A stretch of 64,000 nt of DNA from Epiperipatus broadwayi (GCA_028023455.1 JAQFVV010006337.1:1971001-2035000), one strand, 5' to 3'. Shown: positions 32,383 to 45,887, counted from the stretch's first letter. Translations and numbers: made by a program. Notes: a model not told the origin generated them from the letters alone.

Positions 32383-34522
32383 AACTCTTTACTTTCCATA
32401 CTAGTTCTCCATCTCTTCAACTTCCTATTTTTTATTAATGCATCTATTCTTCTATCCCATTCCTTGCCACTATAGCACTCAACAATTCTCCTAACACAGT
32501 CACCCCACCATTTGTATAAGTATATTGACATAAATTCTTTATCCAAAACTTCTGCATACTGTACTACCTTTCTCACCTATCTTCTTACCTGTCCTTTTCT
32601 CCTAACCCAATTAAATATTTTGGCTATTCTCTTATTATCCACAAGTTGCAATCTACGGAACATTTTCATTTTGATTTTTGCATTTCTCATATAAAAACTT
32701 GATCATCCCATTTCTCCTTGAATAGTCTCCTTTGCCATCCACAAATCTGCATCTAAGGCATGTCTTCCTTCTTTCTTTTTATTTTTTCTAAGTAATCTAA
32801 CACCCCTTTACTAACACATAACACATCATAACCATAAGTTAACACTACTCTTGCCACTTTCACACAATTCTTGCTACATCATATTTATTATATGAAAACA
32901 TTGTTTTTTTCTTTGCTTCATTTATCAATTGTTTCTCCCATACATCCAAGCAATTTCTCTGATTATGAGTCCTAAATAGTTATACCTATTCACCACATTT
33001 AACTTTATATCCCCCAATAAAAATTATTTCTCTTGTCTTTCCCTAGCATTTATCATCATTACTTTTAATTATTCTTCACTAAATTTAATCCCATCTCTTT
33101 ATCCACCCTTGCACATGTCTTCAGCACAACTTACCATATCTTCCCTACTTTCCGTGGACAAGAAGATATTATCGGCAACTAAAAGACCTGATAATATATA
33201 CATTTCCTTGTCATCTATTAATGAAATCTCTACCCCTCTTCCTACTTTCTATTGCTCTCTCCATTTCTCTCAAATATAACAAAATAGGTAACAGAGCATC
33301 CTTGCCTTAGTCCCACCCCATTTTTAACTTTAACTGAGTCTATATTTTTTAATGGATATATATAGTAATTATTTTCTTACAATTTCTTAATAAGATCCAC
33401 TAAAACTCCATTCATTTCCCAAATTTACTAAATATCCATAATCTATTTTTATTTACTCTATCATATGCCTTCTCTATATCTATAAAAACCATATATATAA
33501 CTATCTATATGTATACCTACTCTTATCAATAAGTTGTGTAACTACAAATAAACTATATCCTATTTAGCTATCTGATTGAAAACCTCCTTCCATTTTTCCT
33601 ACTATATTATTGTCTTCCATCCATTTTGCAACCCTTTCAATCATATATGCAAAAACTTTATATAACACTGACATTACCCAATTGTTTAACTTTCTATGAT
33701 TCTTACCCTTTCTGTTAAATAATAGCTTTACTCTTGTATTATTCCACCTATCTGGGAATTCTCTCTTCTATGCCATCTAATATTAAAACATGATAATTTA
33801 ATTTTGTTTTATTTCCTAAATTCAGCATCATTTCTGCTGCCCATCCATCTAAACCCCTTACCTCTCCACCTTTTAATTTTTTCCCTGCCTCCTTCAATTC
33901 AATTTCTGTAAACCTAATATTTCCCTTAGTATATCCTTTTATGTTTGTTATCACTCTATATTTCATATCTAACATTTTTTCTATATCTATTACAAATTTA
34001 GAACTCTAATTCTTCTTTAGAGTTACATTCTTTTTCCTCATCACTTAATAATACTTTCTCACTCCCCTACATTCCTTCTTTTAATATATTTTCCAAAATT
34101 TTTATTCCCATCTTTTCTACTTTTATTAATATCCTCCAATAATTTATTATTTCATTTCATTCACTCAATTTTAGCCAACTTTTTAAATCTATTTTTACCA
34201 TTTAATATTAACACCTTTTTCACTTTCAGTTTTTAATAGCACATTCATATTCTCTGCATGCTTTTTTCCTCTCTTTTACACTGTTACAAACTCTTCCTTT
34301 TCTATTGCTCTTATTCTTCTGAATATTCTGACCTAAAACCCTATTGACCACTTTTTCCATTTTACCATGCCAGTCCTTATATTCATTCTCAACAAACTCT
34401 TTTATAAGTTCTTCTATATTTATTTTATATTCTAACATTATTATCAATCATTCTTCATCTACATCTTTTACTATCCTTTCTACTTTTATCACTCTTTTCT
34501 ATCACATCACCAATCATTTCTA
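32383..34522 (-). mobile_element. CR1-like LINE copy 2, 5' part (decayed RT)
   Basis: Continuation of copy 2 after the LTR insertion. Recognisable minus-strand pieces: 32576-32361 (RT C-terminal region), 33975-33748 with GGEVRGLDGWAAEMM, the block before the RT palm, and 34447-34226 with the linker between endonuclease and RT. The intervening RT is fragmented by many indels. It ends near 34522, exactly where copy 3 begins with its 3' terminus, so copies 2 and 3 are head to tail. Confidence 0.8.
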
Positions 34523-34737
34523 TCTGGTAATGTGATGTGATGAACTCTGGCTTCTTTTTCAGAGTCAAAATCTTTCAGCCACTATGACCAGAAAAACCTG
34601 TTAGCCACCTCCCCTTTCCATTCCCCACCCTAAGTTTTTCCCATATTCTTCACTATTATGCTCCACCCCATTTCCACAATATAATCTTTGTCATCTCTAT
34701 GGGCTTTAAATCTCCCTTATCTTTTCCCAAAAACAAA
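34523..34737 (-). mobile_element. CR1-like LINE copy 3, 3' segment
   Basis: Begins with TAATGTGATGTGATGAAC and matches the 3' ends of copies 1, 2 and 4. It is interrupted at 34737 by the second TGTAACGA element, resumes for 43 bp at 36944-36986 (CACTTTCTGTATAATCACT), then is interrupted again by LINE A and resumes at 43136. Confidence 0.85.
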
Positions 34738-36943
34738 TGTAACGAGCACATACGACATTACATTATTTTTTTATTAGTAAACATGAAAAAAATAAAAGTT
34801 CGCAAATAAAAACTTCTTTTGTTTAAGAATTAAAAATAAATATCATCTAAACTCGTATCTATATAAAATTGCACAGATGAAAAAAATTATTAAAATAAAA
34901 CTTTATTAAAAATAGAAAAGGTATTGTAAAAGCAAAAAAAGATTTAGAGATAAAAATATATCTTTAAGTTTGAAAACAAATTAATTAATGTTATTGAAAA
35001 ATGGAAATGATTATTTTAATTAGTCAATGTAAACTAGCCTTGGGCATTTAAATGTATAAGCAATAGTCAGATAGGAGAGAAAAACAATGAAATTGGACTT
35101 CAGCGAAAAAACCATCACATCGATGACGTAATGTCCATTGGATCCTCAAGTTACATATAAAAGAAAAAATTGGAAATAAAAAGTGATTTTGATTTAATTA
35201 ATTAGAGGACTGAGATGTGTTAAGTTGGAAAGTTGGTGACGAAGGGATTGAAAGACGCACTTTCAATTCCTTCAGTTGTTATAAAAAAAGAAGAAATGAA
35301 ACATCGCTTTTCTTATACTGAGGACAACAGGATCATCGGGGGATTTAACGTGGATTCCAAACGGCATGCAATGGATAAAGAGGAACATTTTAAAAATCGT
35401 AAGAACTTTAAAAACATTTTGAAACACTAAGAACTTTAAAATATAAACTTTCTCAGTATTTAATTTATAAGAAATAGAATCCTATCTGACCAACGTTATT
35501 TATTAATTAGTTATAATTTTATTTAGTGTATTTCTTTTGTAAAATCATTTCCATTTATTTATTTATTTGTTCTTTAAGTTTTATTATGATTTCTGTTTTT
35601 CGTTAAACTAGTTATATAAATGTTAAATTTAAGTCGGGCGTGAATGGCTATATAGATTTGTAAAGTTATATAGATAGTTTAAGGGAGGGTAATCTTAGGT
35701 TATTCATTTCGTAGTTGAATTAGCTCAATGGATTGGATATATTTGTGTAATTAATAGATGTAGTATGAGATTCACTATGGGCAGGATTGCATATATACGC
35801 CACACACCTTGTTTGCCTATGGATGGGGTTGTAAGTCGGCAAAGAACCGCAGTCCATTCCTATGGAGTTTTTTTGTTTATTGTTCTACTCGCCAACAGAT
35901 GTAGCATTCCTGTTGGTGGAGAGACAATGTCTTCTCTAACTCTACTTACTGTTCAGATGTACATTCCTGACAGTATAGTATTTTGTGTTGTCATATTTTC
36001 ATGCTACATTGAATACATAAATGTATCAGATGGCTTGGCGCCGATCTGACTGCGAACTTTTGGCCTAAGGTTAAATAAGGGAAAGAATATTTTCTTTTCA
36101 AATGCAAATCTATGAAGTCTATTCATACTCAACACTCTAAATAAAAATGCATTAAATTTAGGTGGGTATAGACGCTTGCATAGGTTTGTTACCGGTTAAT
36201 TATGTTTTTGGTTTTCATATTTGATCAAAATATATAGACATTCGGTAAATACTGATACCTTACGGTGAGTATCTAAGATGTATTTATGTCAGATGTATTT
36301 ATGTCAGATGTCTTTTAAGTTATTGGTGTCTTGCGGCATCTTATGATGAATGCTATTGGGTTCTTATAAATTTCCCTCTGCAATTGACTTTATCAATGAC
36401 TTTGCATTTTGATCGGTTATGTTTATTTTGAAATGTTTTTAACCGTGTAATCTATGTAACCGATCTATACTCAACATTTAGAAAACAAACTTTTATAAAT
36501 CCATCTGTGCGAATTTAATTAAAATGTAAACTTATAATATTATAAAAATTAAAATGTAAATTTAAATTCTAAAATTAAATTAAAATCTAAAATAAAAGTT
36601 AAAAATAATGTTAAATGTTAAAGTAAACATGCTAAAATAATAATGTTAAATTTTATATATATGTGCGTAAATAAATGTTTGTATGTTAATTACTGGCAGT
36701 GGCTTATTTTATTCTTTTTTTAAAAATTATTCTTAGATAAGAATTTATGAAATATAAATCTCTGCTGTTCCACTGAGCTAGTGACAATGGGCTAATGACC
36801 GGATATCAAAATATATAAAGGAAAAAAACTATTTTTTTTGACTTACGTATCTGCCTACAATATAAATTTTTCTAGGTTCAAATGCCTAGATGGCGCCCTG
36901 TAGTGCAGATTACGTTAAGTGCTATTCTCCGGATCGTTATACA
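34738..36943 (+). mobile_element. TGTAACGA element, copy 2 (probable solo LTR)
   Basis: Homologous over its length to 11354-13569: GTCGGGCGTGAATGGCT, GCCTATGGATGGGGTTGTAAG, CCTAGATGGCGCCCTGTAGTGC. It starts TGTAACGAGCACATACG and ends near ATCGTTATACA. A possible 5-bp duplication ACAAA flanks it (34733-34737 and 36941-36945) if the right end is placed at CGTTAT. It carries TGACGTAA (35124-35131), a TATA box (about 35155) and AATAAA (36670-36675). The 94-codon frame at 35765-36049 is absent from copy 1 and is judged non-coding. Confidence 0.6.
35124..35162 (+). promoter_or_regulatory. CRE-like site and TATA box, copy 2
   Basis: TGACGTAA followed by CATATAAAAG, retaining the arrangement seen at 11801-11840. 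Confidence 0.5.
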
Positions 36944-36986
36944 AAGAATTCACTTTCTGTATAATCACTCTGTTTATATATATTCT
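36944..36986 (-). mobile_element. CR1-like LINE copy 3, 43-bp middle segment
   Basis: Short bridge between two nested insertions, containing CACTTTCTGTATAATCACT as in copy 1. Its last 17 bp, CTGTTTATATATATTCT, are the left target-site duplication of LINE A. Confidence 0.85.
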
Positions 36987-37428
36987 TTCAAAATATTTAT
37001 TAAACAAGTGCAATGTTTACAGTGACAAATATGTATACATGGTATATTAAAAGGAAAGCTAGAATTACAAACATAAATAAAAATTACATGATTATAAATA
37101 AATATGAGTGTATTATTCTGGGTAAAAGGGAGACCCAAATCCTGGTCTACTGTTAACACACAAGTAGGCCAATTAAGCTCACCCAACTCACCCAGACAAA
37201 CTGCCTCACACTACCAAGAGTCACTTAGTCAATCTAGAGTTTGGTCAAATCACCATTGGAAGAATCACTACAAATATGACGGCTTAGGTATTTATGCTAA
37301 ATCTGATGTGTTCAGCTAAATATTATCCATTTTGAAAATAATAAAAATCTGAACTTCTGATTATTAACAAAACCACTTTCAGCAATAACTTAAATAAAAG
37401 GAACAAAGCGATTTACCAGAAATCATTC

Positions 37429-40400
37429 TTACAATGCAATCAGAGTCCATGTTTCCTCGAATAACACTTTTGGAGCTAGGAGCATGTCACGATTTTTAAA
37501 TTTTATAAGTTTATTCAGAAAGAATTTTCCCTCATGAATTGCACTGGGATTGAAAACCATTTTACAACGAGTAGACCAGAATGCATAGTTGATAAATAAT
37601 GACAACCTAATAGTAGGGATGGATCTTGTCCTAATACAGTCCTTAAGAGAGGTAACAAGGTAAAAATTCACTTTAAGGTTATCAGCAATAATCCTTCTAG
37701 ACCTCCAGAGTCCATGGCACGAGTAAACCAGATGGTCAAATGTTTCATCATGAGTCTGGCAGAGGGGGAAAATTGGGTCAATTTTGTTGATGCCTTGCCT
37801 ATGAAAGAGAAACCAATTAGTGCTAATGGTATTTAAATTTATCTTAATAATAAAATCAAAGAATTTAAGTTCCATAACCCAGCACCCAAAGAGGGAGATG
37901 ATCTTATTATTGGTCAGGGCAAGTAGTGGTGTTATGGGAATTGTGACAGGGTGAATGAGACTATGTGCTTGCCAAATATTAATCCTGTTTTCAAACGTAT
38001 TATTCGTAATTACCATGTAGTTCTTGATCAAGTCAATCGCGACATCAAGAAAATTCTTGACTCTAGGAGGAAATCTATCTGTCAGGATAATTGGCAAAAT
38101 GACTTGTTCATATCCAAATAATTTAATAAGCATGGGGATAAAATTAAATGACTTTTGAATATGAATGGCTTGAATAGAATGATAAGAAAGTCCATTATAC
38201 TTCCGGTGAAGTTGCATCCTGTTAATGTTAATTGCAACAACTTTACCTCCCCAGAAAAGCCGGGATGCAAGAGAATTCATTTTATTGATAAAAGTTTTAG
38301 TGATCCTCATGATGGGCATGTAATAGTTAAGTTTGGCCATGATCTTCATATTGAGAAGCATTACCTTACCATGTAAGGAAAGGTAGACTTTAGACAGATG
38401 TTTAGTAAGTCTTTCCATTGAGTGCAGAATGTGATTTTGAATATCTTTGGACATTTGGAAGTATGTTTTGGATATCTCAAAGCCCAAAAACTTTTGAGGG
38501 TTGGCTGTAAATTTTGATACAATCTTCTGACCTGAGGATACCTTCCATATAGCTGATTTCAATGGGTTAATGGTGAGACCATAATCAGCTGTGTATTTAT
38601 CCAATATGGAGTATAATTGAGGTAAATAGGTTGTTGAAAAGAGGAAGATGATTACATCATCCATATAAGCCATGAGTTTTATCAATTTGGCAAGCCTTGG
38701 TACATAGACACCAGGTAATTGCTGTTCGATGGCTTTCAACAGCGGATCAAAGTAGACTATAAAGAGAAGAGCACTGAGGGGGAGCCTTGCGGAATGGATG
38801 TGTTAGGTTGAAAAAATGAAGAGAGTTTGCCATTCAGCGAGACAGCAATTTCTCTGTTAGACATGAGGTTATCCATGATCTGTATGATAGAGTTTGGGAT
38901 GTGATGGCCTTTCAGCAGGTTTAGAAGAGTACTGATGTAAACAGAGTCAAATGCTGCATTGAAATCAAGCTGGATAGCTATGACAGCCTGTTTTCTCTGT
39001 TGTCTAACATAATCAATTAACATTTTAACTTGACCAATGGCTAAAATTGGTGAGGAATGTTTCTTTGCAAATTGGGAAGATGATATATTTTGGAGTATCT
39101 TATCCTGGATCTTATTTTTTATGACAGATTCCAGGATTTTAATGATGAGCAGAGACATAGAAATAGGCGAATGTTTTTGAGGGTGTGGGGATCATCATGC
39201 TTCTTTAGGAAGGGACTAAAGCAATAGGATACAGGTGGGGGATTATTCTCTTCTCCTGTGCCAAATGGTTGGTCATTCTAAATAGGATGGGAATTGTGAA
39301 GTGGCTTAGGTGATCTAACAGGGAGCATGGTATAGAATGCAGTCCGGGGTGTATTTTATCTGGCAATGCTTGGAGTTTGGCTTTCAGCATATCTTCAGGG
39401 ATGCCATGATCATCTTGACAAATTAAAATGTCTTCAATGGGAGTATTAACATGGCTAAGATAATGAAATTTTTGTTCAAAGTGTTTATGGATTTCCTTAA
39501 TCATTGGCAGGCCAACAAAGGACTCACTATCAATATTGATGATAGTGGGAGTAGGGGGGTTAATAGCACCCAGTGCCCAATGGAAGTAGCTTCTAGTCCA
39601 ACAGTTCTGCTGAGTCAGAAACACCTTGGCACGCTTTATAGACAGATAATCTGCAAGTGCCTTCGGTTTGGCTTTATATTGCAGCTTAACAGATATAATT
39701 TCATCTATAGTAGATGAGGCAGAGTTAAATGCCTTCATTCTGAAGCCAAGCTCATCCAAGTCTTTTAGTAATGCCAATGGTCCCTTTCGCTTAATTGTAT
39801 GGTAGGAGATGATCGATTGAAGAATGCCAATAAAGGCAAACCATGCATCCTCTATAGGTTTGGCAAGGATACCTATTTTTTAAAAAAATATATATAAGCT
39901 TCAGATGATATGGCTTGTTATATTCGATTTTGTCAACATTCTGATAGTGCTACAAGCGGGAGTATTAGCAGCTTCAATCTGAACTATTAGGGCAAGATGG
40001 TCTGAAAAGACTACATGTTCTAATTTTGCAGTGATGAGAAAATGTATGTCAGGCATATAAAAGAATAGATCAATCAGCAATCTGTATTTTCTGGTGTAAA
40101 AAGAGTAGGAATCATCAGGCAGATGACCCTCACCACTTATAAATGGTTTGTCTATCAAGTGAATATAGGTTTTTGTGAATTTTGCATAAGTGATATTAAA
40201 GTCGCCAAAGATTAGGGTGGGGCTGTTATTATTTACCGATAGCATATTTATTATGTTAACGACTTTCATTAATGTGCAGCAGGACCTATCTGCATACACA
40301 TGAATTATATTGATTACCAAATTTTGATATGTGACTGATATAGCAATAAGGTTATTATCCTTATAGAGAATTATAAATTTATTAGGTGGATGTTTTTTAT

Positions 40401-40721
40401 TAATAAGTAAACTGACTTTTGATATGTGACTGATATAGCAATAAGGTTATTATCCTTATAGAGAATTATAAATTTATTAGGTGGATGTTTTTTATTAATA
40501 AGTAAACTGACTCCACCAGCTGCAGTAACATTATCAGAGAAATCTATGTATCCAAGAGATTCAAGACATTCTCTAATTCTATAATCAGAATTTGAGTGAT
40601 ATTTTGTTTCACTCATAAAAAATAAATGTGGATTATTGATTGAGATCCATTGTTCAATGGCATATATCTTTTACAATGAATTGATACCCCTTACATTTAC
40701 TCCTACAAACTTATGCAACAT
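37429..40721 (-). pseudogene. LINE A ORF2 (endonuclease + RT), frameshifted
   Basis: Starts near MLHKFVGVNVRGINS at 40721 and soon hits a stop. Endonuclease: HLFFMSETKYHS (ETK), TLIFGDFNITYAKF (GDFN), VVFSDHLALIVQI (SDH). A 95-bp duplication breaks the frame. RT: palm A VIAIQLDFNAAFDSVY, motif B SIPQGSPSVLF, DD box LMAYMDDVIIFLF, all with catalytic Asp residues kept. The 436-codon 3' frame (38739-37429) includes thumb and connection and a C-terminal FPLCQTHDETFDHLVYSC motif. A few indels separate otherwise long frames, so this copy decayed less than B or C. Confidence 0.88.
40322..40511. repeat. 95-bp exact tandem duplication in endonuclease domain
   Basis: 40322-40416 is repeated at 40417-40511 (starts TTTTGATATGTGACTG). 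The length is not a multiple of three, so it shifts the ORF2 frame. The two copies appear identical, indicating a recent event or an assembly slip. Confidence 0.9.
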
Positions 40722-40802
40722 ACTTGGGCTATGTATCTTTTAAATCTACTGCAAAGAATGTAAGGTTCCCTTTTAATACTCAGCATAAATAGAGTGTAAA
40801 TT

Positions 40803-42794
40803 CTAGTTGGAATAGTCTGGATCTTTATAGTCTGGATCATCAATGATGTTATCTGAGGTTTCTTTTAACACAATAGGTTCAATCATTGGGTTGCTATCTG
40901 CATCAACATCGATGACCCGATGTACATCACCAGCAGTCTCTTCTAATGAATTAAGACTCAATATCCTATAGTCCTCATCTGATAACTGACATTTCTTCTC
41001 TGGACTTATTTCCTTAAGTATTGGAATATTGGATTTCTTCTTCTGCTTAAGAGATAAATATCTGTTTTTCTTCCCCAGAGATATTTCATCTTCTGAGCTG
41101 GACTTGTGGATAATGGCTGATTTACTTTTTTCAGTACTGGACTTATCTATAGGCACTTCCATTGGAGATTCTTCTTCTGAGCTAAAATCTCCTTGGTTGG
41201 GTGTGATAGACTTGTTACTTTTAAGCTGCTTGTTCATACTTCTTGTGCATCTCAAAGTAGTGGTTTTAGTCTGAGAACTAAGTATACTTTTGTTCAGAGG
41301 CTTCTTGACAGGATTGCTTGGAGTAGTGCTATCATTTTGCTGAGAGCATGTGGGATTGTCTGAAATATCTTGCTCCACCACAGTTTATTGTGTTGATCCC
41401 ATTATTTCAGCATGAAGTAGTTGGCTTTGTGTATCATTTCTTCCTTTTGAGGCCGGAGAAAGAAGAGCCTCATCTACAAGAAAGGAATCTTGTGTAATAT
41501 CTGATGTTTCTTCTTCTCTGACTACACTTCTGTCATCAGGTTGTTGGAAGCCAGATAGTTGTTGATTATTCATTAGATATTCTTTGGAGGCAATTATAAT
41601 TTGGGGTTCTGTTATTGTTGCATCATTAGTTACAGATGAGTACGATTATGCAGTATGTTGAGAAGTTGATGTAAAATTCTTTTTGCATCTATGATAAATA
41701 CCCTTTTTGAATCCACAATTAGAGCACATTCTTGATTGGCAATCTTTCACCAAGTGGGTCCTCTCAAGACAATGGAAACACTGTGGTCTAACTCCACGTA
41801 AAGAGAGGATCATGTGTGAGCCTTTATAGTTAAACACGGTAGGTATGTCAGTGGGTGAGACATTTTGTTTAATTGCTATTTGAAAAGTTGCATTGTTAGA
41901 TAGAAAATGTAGTCCATCTGAATCAACAGGAAGGTATTGAAACTTACTAACATTGCCAAAGGCTTTGAGTGATTCCTGTAGATGTTCTTGGTAGAAGTTC
42001 ATAGGACAATTTTTAATCCTACCAGAAATTATATTAGGCCTAGTGAGATCAATGTAACAGATGAATTTATCATTTAATACCCTGATATTGCTTTTAAAGT
42101 AATTCTTGGCTGCCCAGTTAGTAAATTCCAGAGCAACATAGCGGTCATTAGGATGACTCAAGATCTTATGAATACCATGGCTTAAATCTTTTTCTTTAAT
42201 AGTTTCATATAGCAATTCAGTGGGGAACTTGAACAATGCACAGTTAGCATTAGTAACAGCTAGGATCAGGTTCTTATCACCACTGAAATTGATCAATGAC
42301 TTATAAAGATTATTGGGTATAGTGCTGGTGAAACGTTCGGTGAGGTCTCGATACTGCTCCTCATTATAGTCACATGTATTAAAGAAATATGTGTTGTTGG
42401 ATGATTGTTTAAAAGTGCTATTCTGATCAACATCCATTTCCATTAAATCAAGCAAAGTAATATTATCACTAATGTTGGGTATATTATGAGAGGCATTTGA
42501 GAGCGATTTGCTTTTAAGGATATTTGCATATGTAGGGATGTTTATATCAGAAATATTTGTTTTATTATGTTGGACTTTCCCCAACTCATAGGTATCATTT
42601 TGTGTTTTTTGTATATTTTCATTTATTTGGATATTACTGAGATTGTTTTCTAATTCTGTAGCAAAAATATTAGAGTTTTGGGCCCCCATCGGCAACAAAC
42701 TTTTTTTAAACTTATCGGAGGTTTCATTTTTTTTAACAACGGAAGACATAGCATGTTTATCTTTTTCATATTTCTGCATGTAATTTGGTGACAA
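40803..42794 (-). pseudogene. LINE A ORF1 (gag-like), two in-frame stops
   Basis: A single reading frame of 664 codons from MSPNYMQKYEKDKH, broken only by stops at about 41646 and 41385; the three open parts are all in phase. Conserved block: LILAVTNANCALFKFPTELLY, NDRYVALEF and SPTDIPTVFNYKGSHMIL. The zinc knuckle CFHCLERTHLVKDC (C-x2-C-x4-H-x4-C) is intact and followed by a second Cys cluster, CSNCGFKKGIYHRC. The C-terminal region is Ser/Asp/Glu/Lys-rich (SSEEESPMEVP). By homology an RNA-binding RNP protein; truncation at the first stop would still leave the whole conserved block and knuckles. Confidence 0.85.
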
Positions 42795-43135
42795 TACTAT
42801 TTGGAGTGTTCTGCATCAAGCCGTCAACTAAAATCAAGTCCGAAGAATGATCTATTGCATATTTTCTGGCAGGTTGAAAATCTGACTTTAACGTTGAGGC
42901 TGAGATTTGCGTATGATTCAACATTATATTACCATGCTTTGATTGCTATTCATATTGCCTTGCAAATAATTTTTTCCTAACTGATTCATAATAATTTTTA
43001 GGTATAATAAGGCTTACCTTGCCTTTCCAGGAGGTTTAAGCACAGTATCTTCCTTGTTTCACTAGTAATTTTAACTTAAAAGAGGCAGCTGAATGATAGT
43101 GTATAAACTACGATATGGCCTAGGTGGTGCTCATC

Positions 43136-43830
43136 CTGTTTATATATATTCTCCCACAATTTCATTATTTGTACCCTTTCTGCTTGCAGGCATTTACATT
43201 CAATTAACACATGCCTAATATTTTATATGCCTTCCTTACATAACTTGCACATTAAATCTGCCATATTTTTCCATTTATGTGTATATTCCTTTGTGGTTAA
43301 AGATCCTGTTTGCACCTTAAACAATAAACTATCTTCTTTGATATTATCATAAATTAACTTGTACCAAATATTCTGTTTACTTCTATGTATATTTAAATTC
43401 ATTTTTCTCTCCATGCTAGTTCTCCATCTTTTCAACTCCCTATTTTTTATTAATGCATCAATTCTTCTATCCAATACTTTGTCACTATAATGCTCAACAA
43501 TTCTCCTAACACAATCATCCCACCTTTTGTATAAGTATTAAAGTTTTTATCCAAATCTTCTGTGTAGCATACTACCTTTCTCATTTATCTTGTTATCTGT
43601 CCTTTACTCATAACCTAGTTAAATATTTTGACTATTCTCTTATTATCTGTATATTGCAATCTATCGAACATTTTCATTTTGCTTTTTGCATCTCTCATAT
43701 AAAAAACTGACTATATCATTTTCTCCTTGAATTGCTTTCTTTGCCGTCCACACATCTGCATCTAATGCATGTCTTCCTACTTCTCTTTGTACTTTTTCTA
43801 AGTAATCTAACACCCCTTTACTAATATTAG
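43136..43830 (-). mobile_element. CR1-like LINE copy 3, 5' remainder
   Basis: Resumes CR1 sequence after LINE A. 43474-43223 gives WKNMADLMCKLCKEGI and RELKRWRTSMERKM; 43861-43661 gives LDYLEKVQREVGRHALDADVW, matching copy 1. It fades at about 43830 (5' truncation). Confidence 0.85.
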
Positions 43831-45224
43831 GCCAATACAAAAAAATACAAGTAATAAGCAATGCAGCAAATATTATTCAGAAATCATCACAGGTACTTCA
43901 TTGATTCAGAAAAAAGTAAATTAACAATATATTTCAGCAAAATTTCATATCTCTGTGATATATTTAAAATTATAAAGACCATGTCCCATGCTAGTTCTAG
44001 AAATTACTCATACCAAACATATCAAGATTTTTTTTTAAGTTTCTTACCCTTTCATTTCGTGGAATTAATCACAGACATGAAAATAGAAAAAAATAACGTA
44101 TTAATAAACTTTGATGTGGACAGTTAATGCACAAATGTACTTAGCAATGAAGCATTATCTACTGTAAGAAAAATATTAAATCAGGATGATCTTCCTATTG
44201 ATAGTACAATGGAATTCTTAAAACTCTAACATCAAACATTTAATACAACACAGAATCCCTTTCAACAAAATAAAAAAATGTTCAATCAGCTCTTGATTGG
44301 TAACACTTATATGAAAGAATTTGTAACCACAAACATATATACTATTTAATCATCATCTAAAGTCTAGCTTTACTATGTCAATTAAAAATCACTTATAAGG
44401 CAACATGGTAGATCACTATTACAAACTTTCCAGATAAATATCAATATAATTTCTTTCATTTCATCAAGGTCATATCTCCATTTAAATTCATGATACAATT
44501 ACAACAAAAACAAAAAAAAAATCATTTTTAGATGTTGTTGTGATGAATTCCCTTATAGCAAAATCAAAAGAAAGGTTTACAATAAACTCATATGCAAAGA
44601 ACATTTAGCATATGCAACCATGCAACCAGTCATGATAAAAATAAAATGAAGGTATATTATCACTATAGCATATGCAACCAGTCATGATAAAAAATAAAAT
44701 GAAACTATATTATCACTACATATTGGAGCGGAAGACATTCATTTAGAAGTTAGTGACTTGGAAAAACAAATCCAACATAGAACAAACAGTCATGAAAAAC
44801 AAGTATCCATCAATTATTATTATGGAAACCCTTAATTAAATACTCAAATAAATCTCAATAATAAGAATAATGATGACACATTTATTAGTACATCCATATA
44901 TACCAGGTATGACAGACAAACTAAAAAAAAAAATCTGTAACCAACATGGTATTAGAAAAGGTTTCCAAAACCATAATACATTGCAAGAACACTAACTTTT
45001 ACAAAAACTTAAATTTCAAATGCAGAAAAAAACTTCATCTGTTAAAATTCTATATGAAGGAATATACATCACAGAAACCAGCATCCATTTGAAAAATAAT
45101 TAAAAAAACTAATAACATTTAAAGAGGGAAACACATTGTGCCTAAAGTAACAGATGATGTATATACTAAGAAATATATATTCAATTCTCCCTAACTCTAT
45201 AGCTATTTACTTATTTATCTGTTC
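43831..45224. other. AT-rich DNA with a short tandem duplication
   Basis: No gene recognised. A unit of about 60 bp beginning AGCATATGCAACC is tandemly repeated at about 44607-44667 and 44668-44720. Confidence 0.5.
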
Positions 45225-45324
45225 ATCTATCCGTCAGTATATGGATGGATGAATGGGTAGATAGATAGATAGAAAATTAGATAGGTTAAATAGACAGTCA
45301 GACAAATATGTAGTATATATATAT
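45225..45324. repeat. GATA/GATG microsatellite, left flank of the 409-bp array
   Basis: GGATGGATGAATGGGTAGAT and related tetranucleotides, ending in a short (TA)n against the repeat array. Similar sequence reappears at 47600-47699 and 51839-53110, so one microsatellite tract was split by later insertions. Confidence 0.8.
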
Positions 45325-45420
45325 ATGTCCACAGATGGCGTCCTACCAAGACGGCCAATCAAGCGTATGTTTTGTTTACATAAACGTCAGAGTAGTTAGT
45401 ATTCACTATCTCTAACTATA

Positions 45421-45478
45421 ATTCCACTTTCAGATCATGATTTCAAGCTATTTGCTATCGTCAGTGAAAGACAGGAAT
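45421..45478 (-). ncRNA. Type I hammerhead ribozyme 1
   Basis: Reverse complement of the motif described at 46582-46639; all core bases and stems are identical. Predicted cleavage lies between 45433 and 45432. Together with ribozyme 2 it delimits one 409-nt monomer. Confidence 0.78.
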
Positions 45479-45829
45479 AAAGAAACTAGATCTGAATACA
45501 AACTCTGAGCGTTTATGAAACAATTTCTATTCAGCTTGCAAGCGTGAATTTTTTAGACACGTAATGTCTTCAAACTCAGCATAGCAAACCAGATAGCTAC
45601 ATGGGTCTGATCTCAGTTCAGCATCACCACATAGTAGAAGCCTCTGCAATCTATATCATTGCAAGAAAGACCTCAAAGGTACATTTATGATAAACAAAAA
45701 TGCAAGTTAAAAAACTTGCTAACGCTTGTATTTATGTCCACAGATGGCGTCCTACCAAGACTGCCAATCAAGCGTATGTTTTGTTTACATAAACGTCAGA
45801 GTAGTTAGTATTCACTATCTCTAACTATA

Positions 45830-45887
45830 ATTCCACTTTCAGATCATGATTTCAAGCTATTTGCTATCGTCAGTGAAAGACAGGAAT
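45830..45887 (-). ncRNA. Type I hammerhead ribozyme 2
   Basis: Exactly 409 bp from ribozyme 1 and identical to it. Predicted cleavage lies between 45842 and 45841. Confidence 0.78.

Larger units (their letters stand above)
36987..43135 (-). mobile_element. Tx1/L1-like LINE copy A, full length (6.1 kb)
   Basis: Flanked by an exact 17-bp duplication CTGTTTATATATATTCT (36970-36986 and 43136-43152). On the minus strand: 5' UTR 43135-42795, ORF1, ORF2, and a 3' UTR ending TAATAAATATTTTGAAA. Unlike copies B, C and D it has no triplet-repeat tail. ORF1 and ORF2 are homologous to copy B but diverged, so it is a different subfamily. Full length with a perfect duplication suggests a relatively recent insertion, yet its ORFs carry stops. 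Confidence 0.92.

Noticed and set aside
35765-36049. 94-codon open frame in TGTAACGA element copy 2
   Set aside because: The homologous region of copy 1 does not keep the frame, so it is unlikely to be coding.
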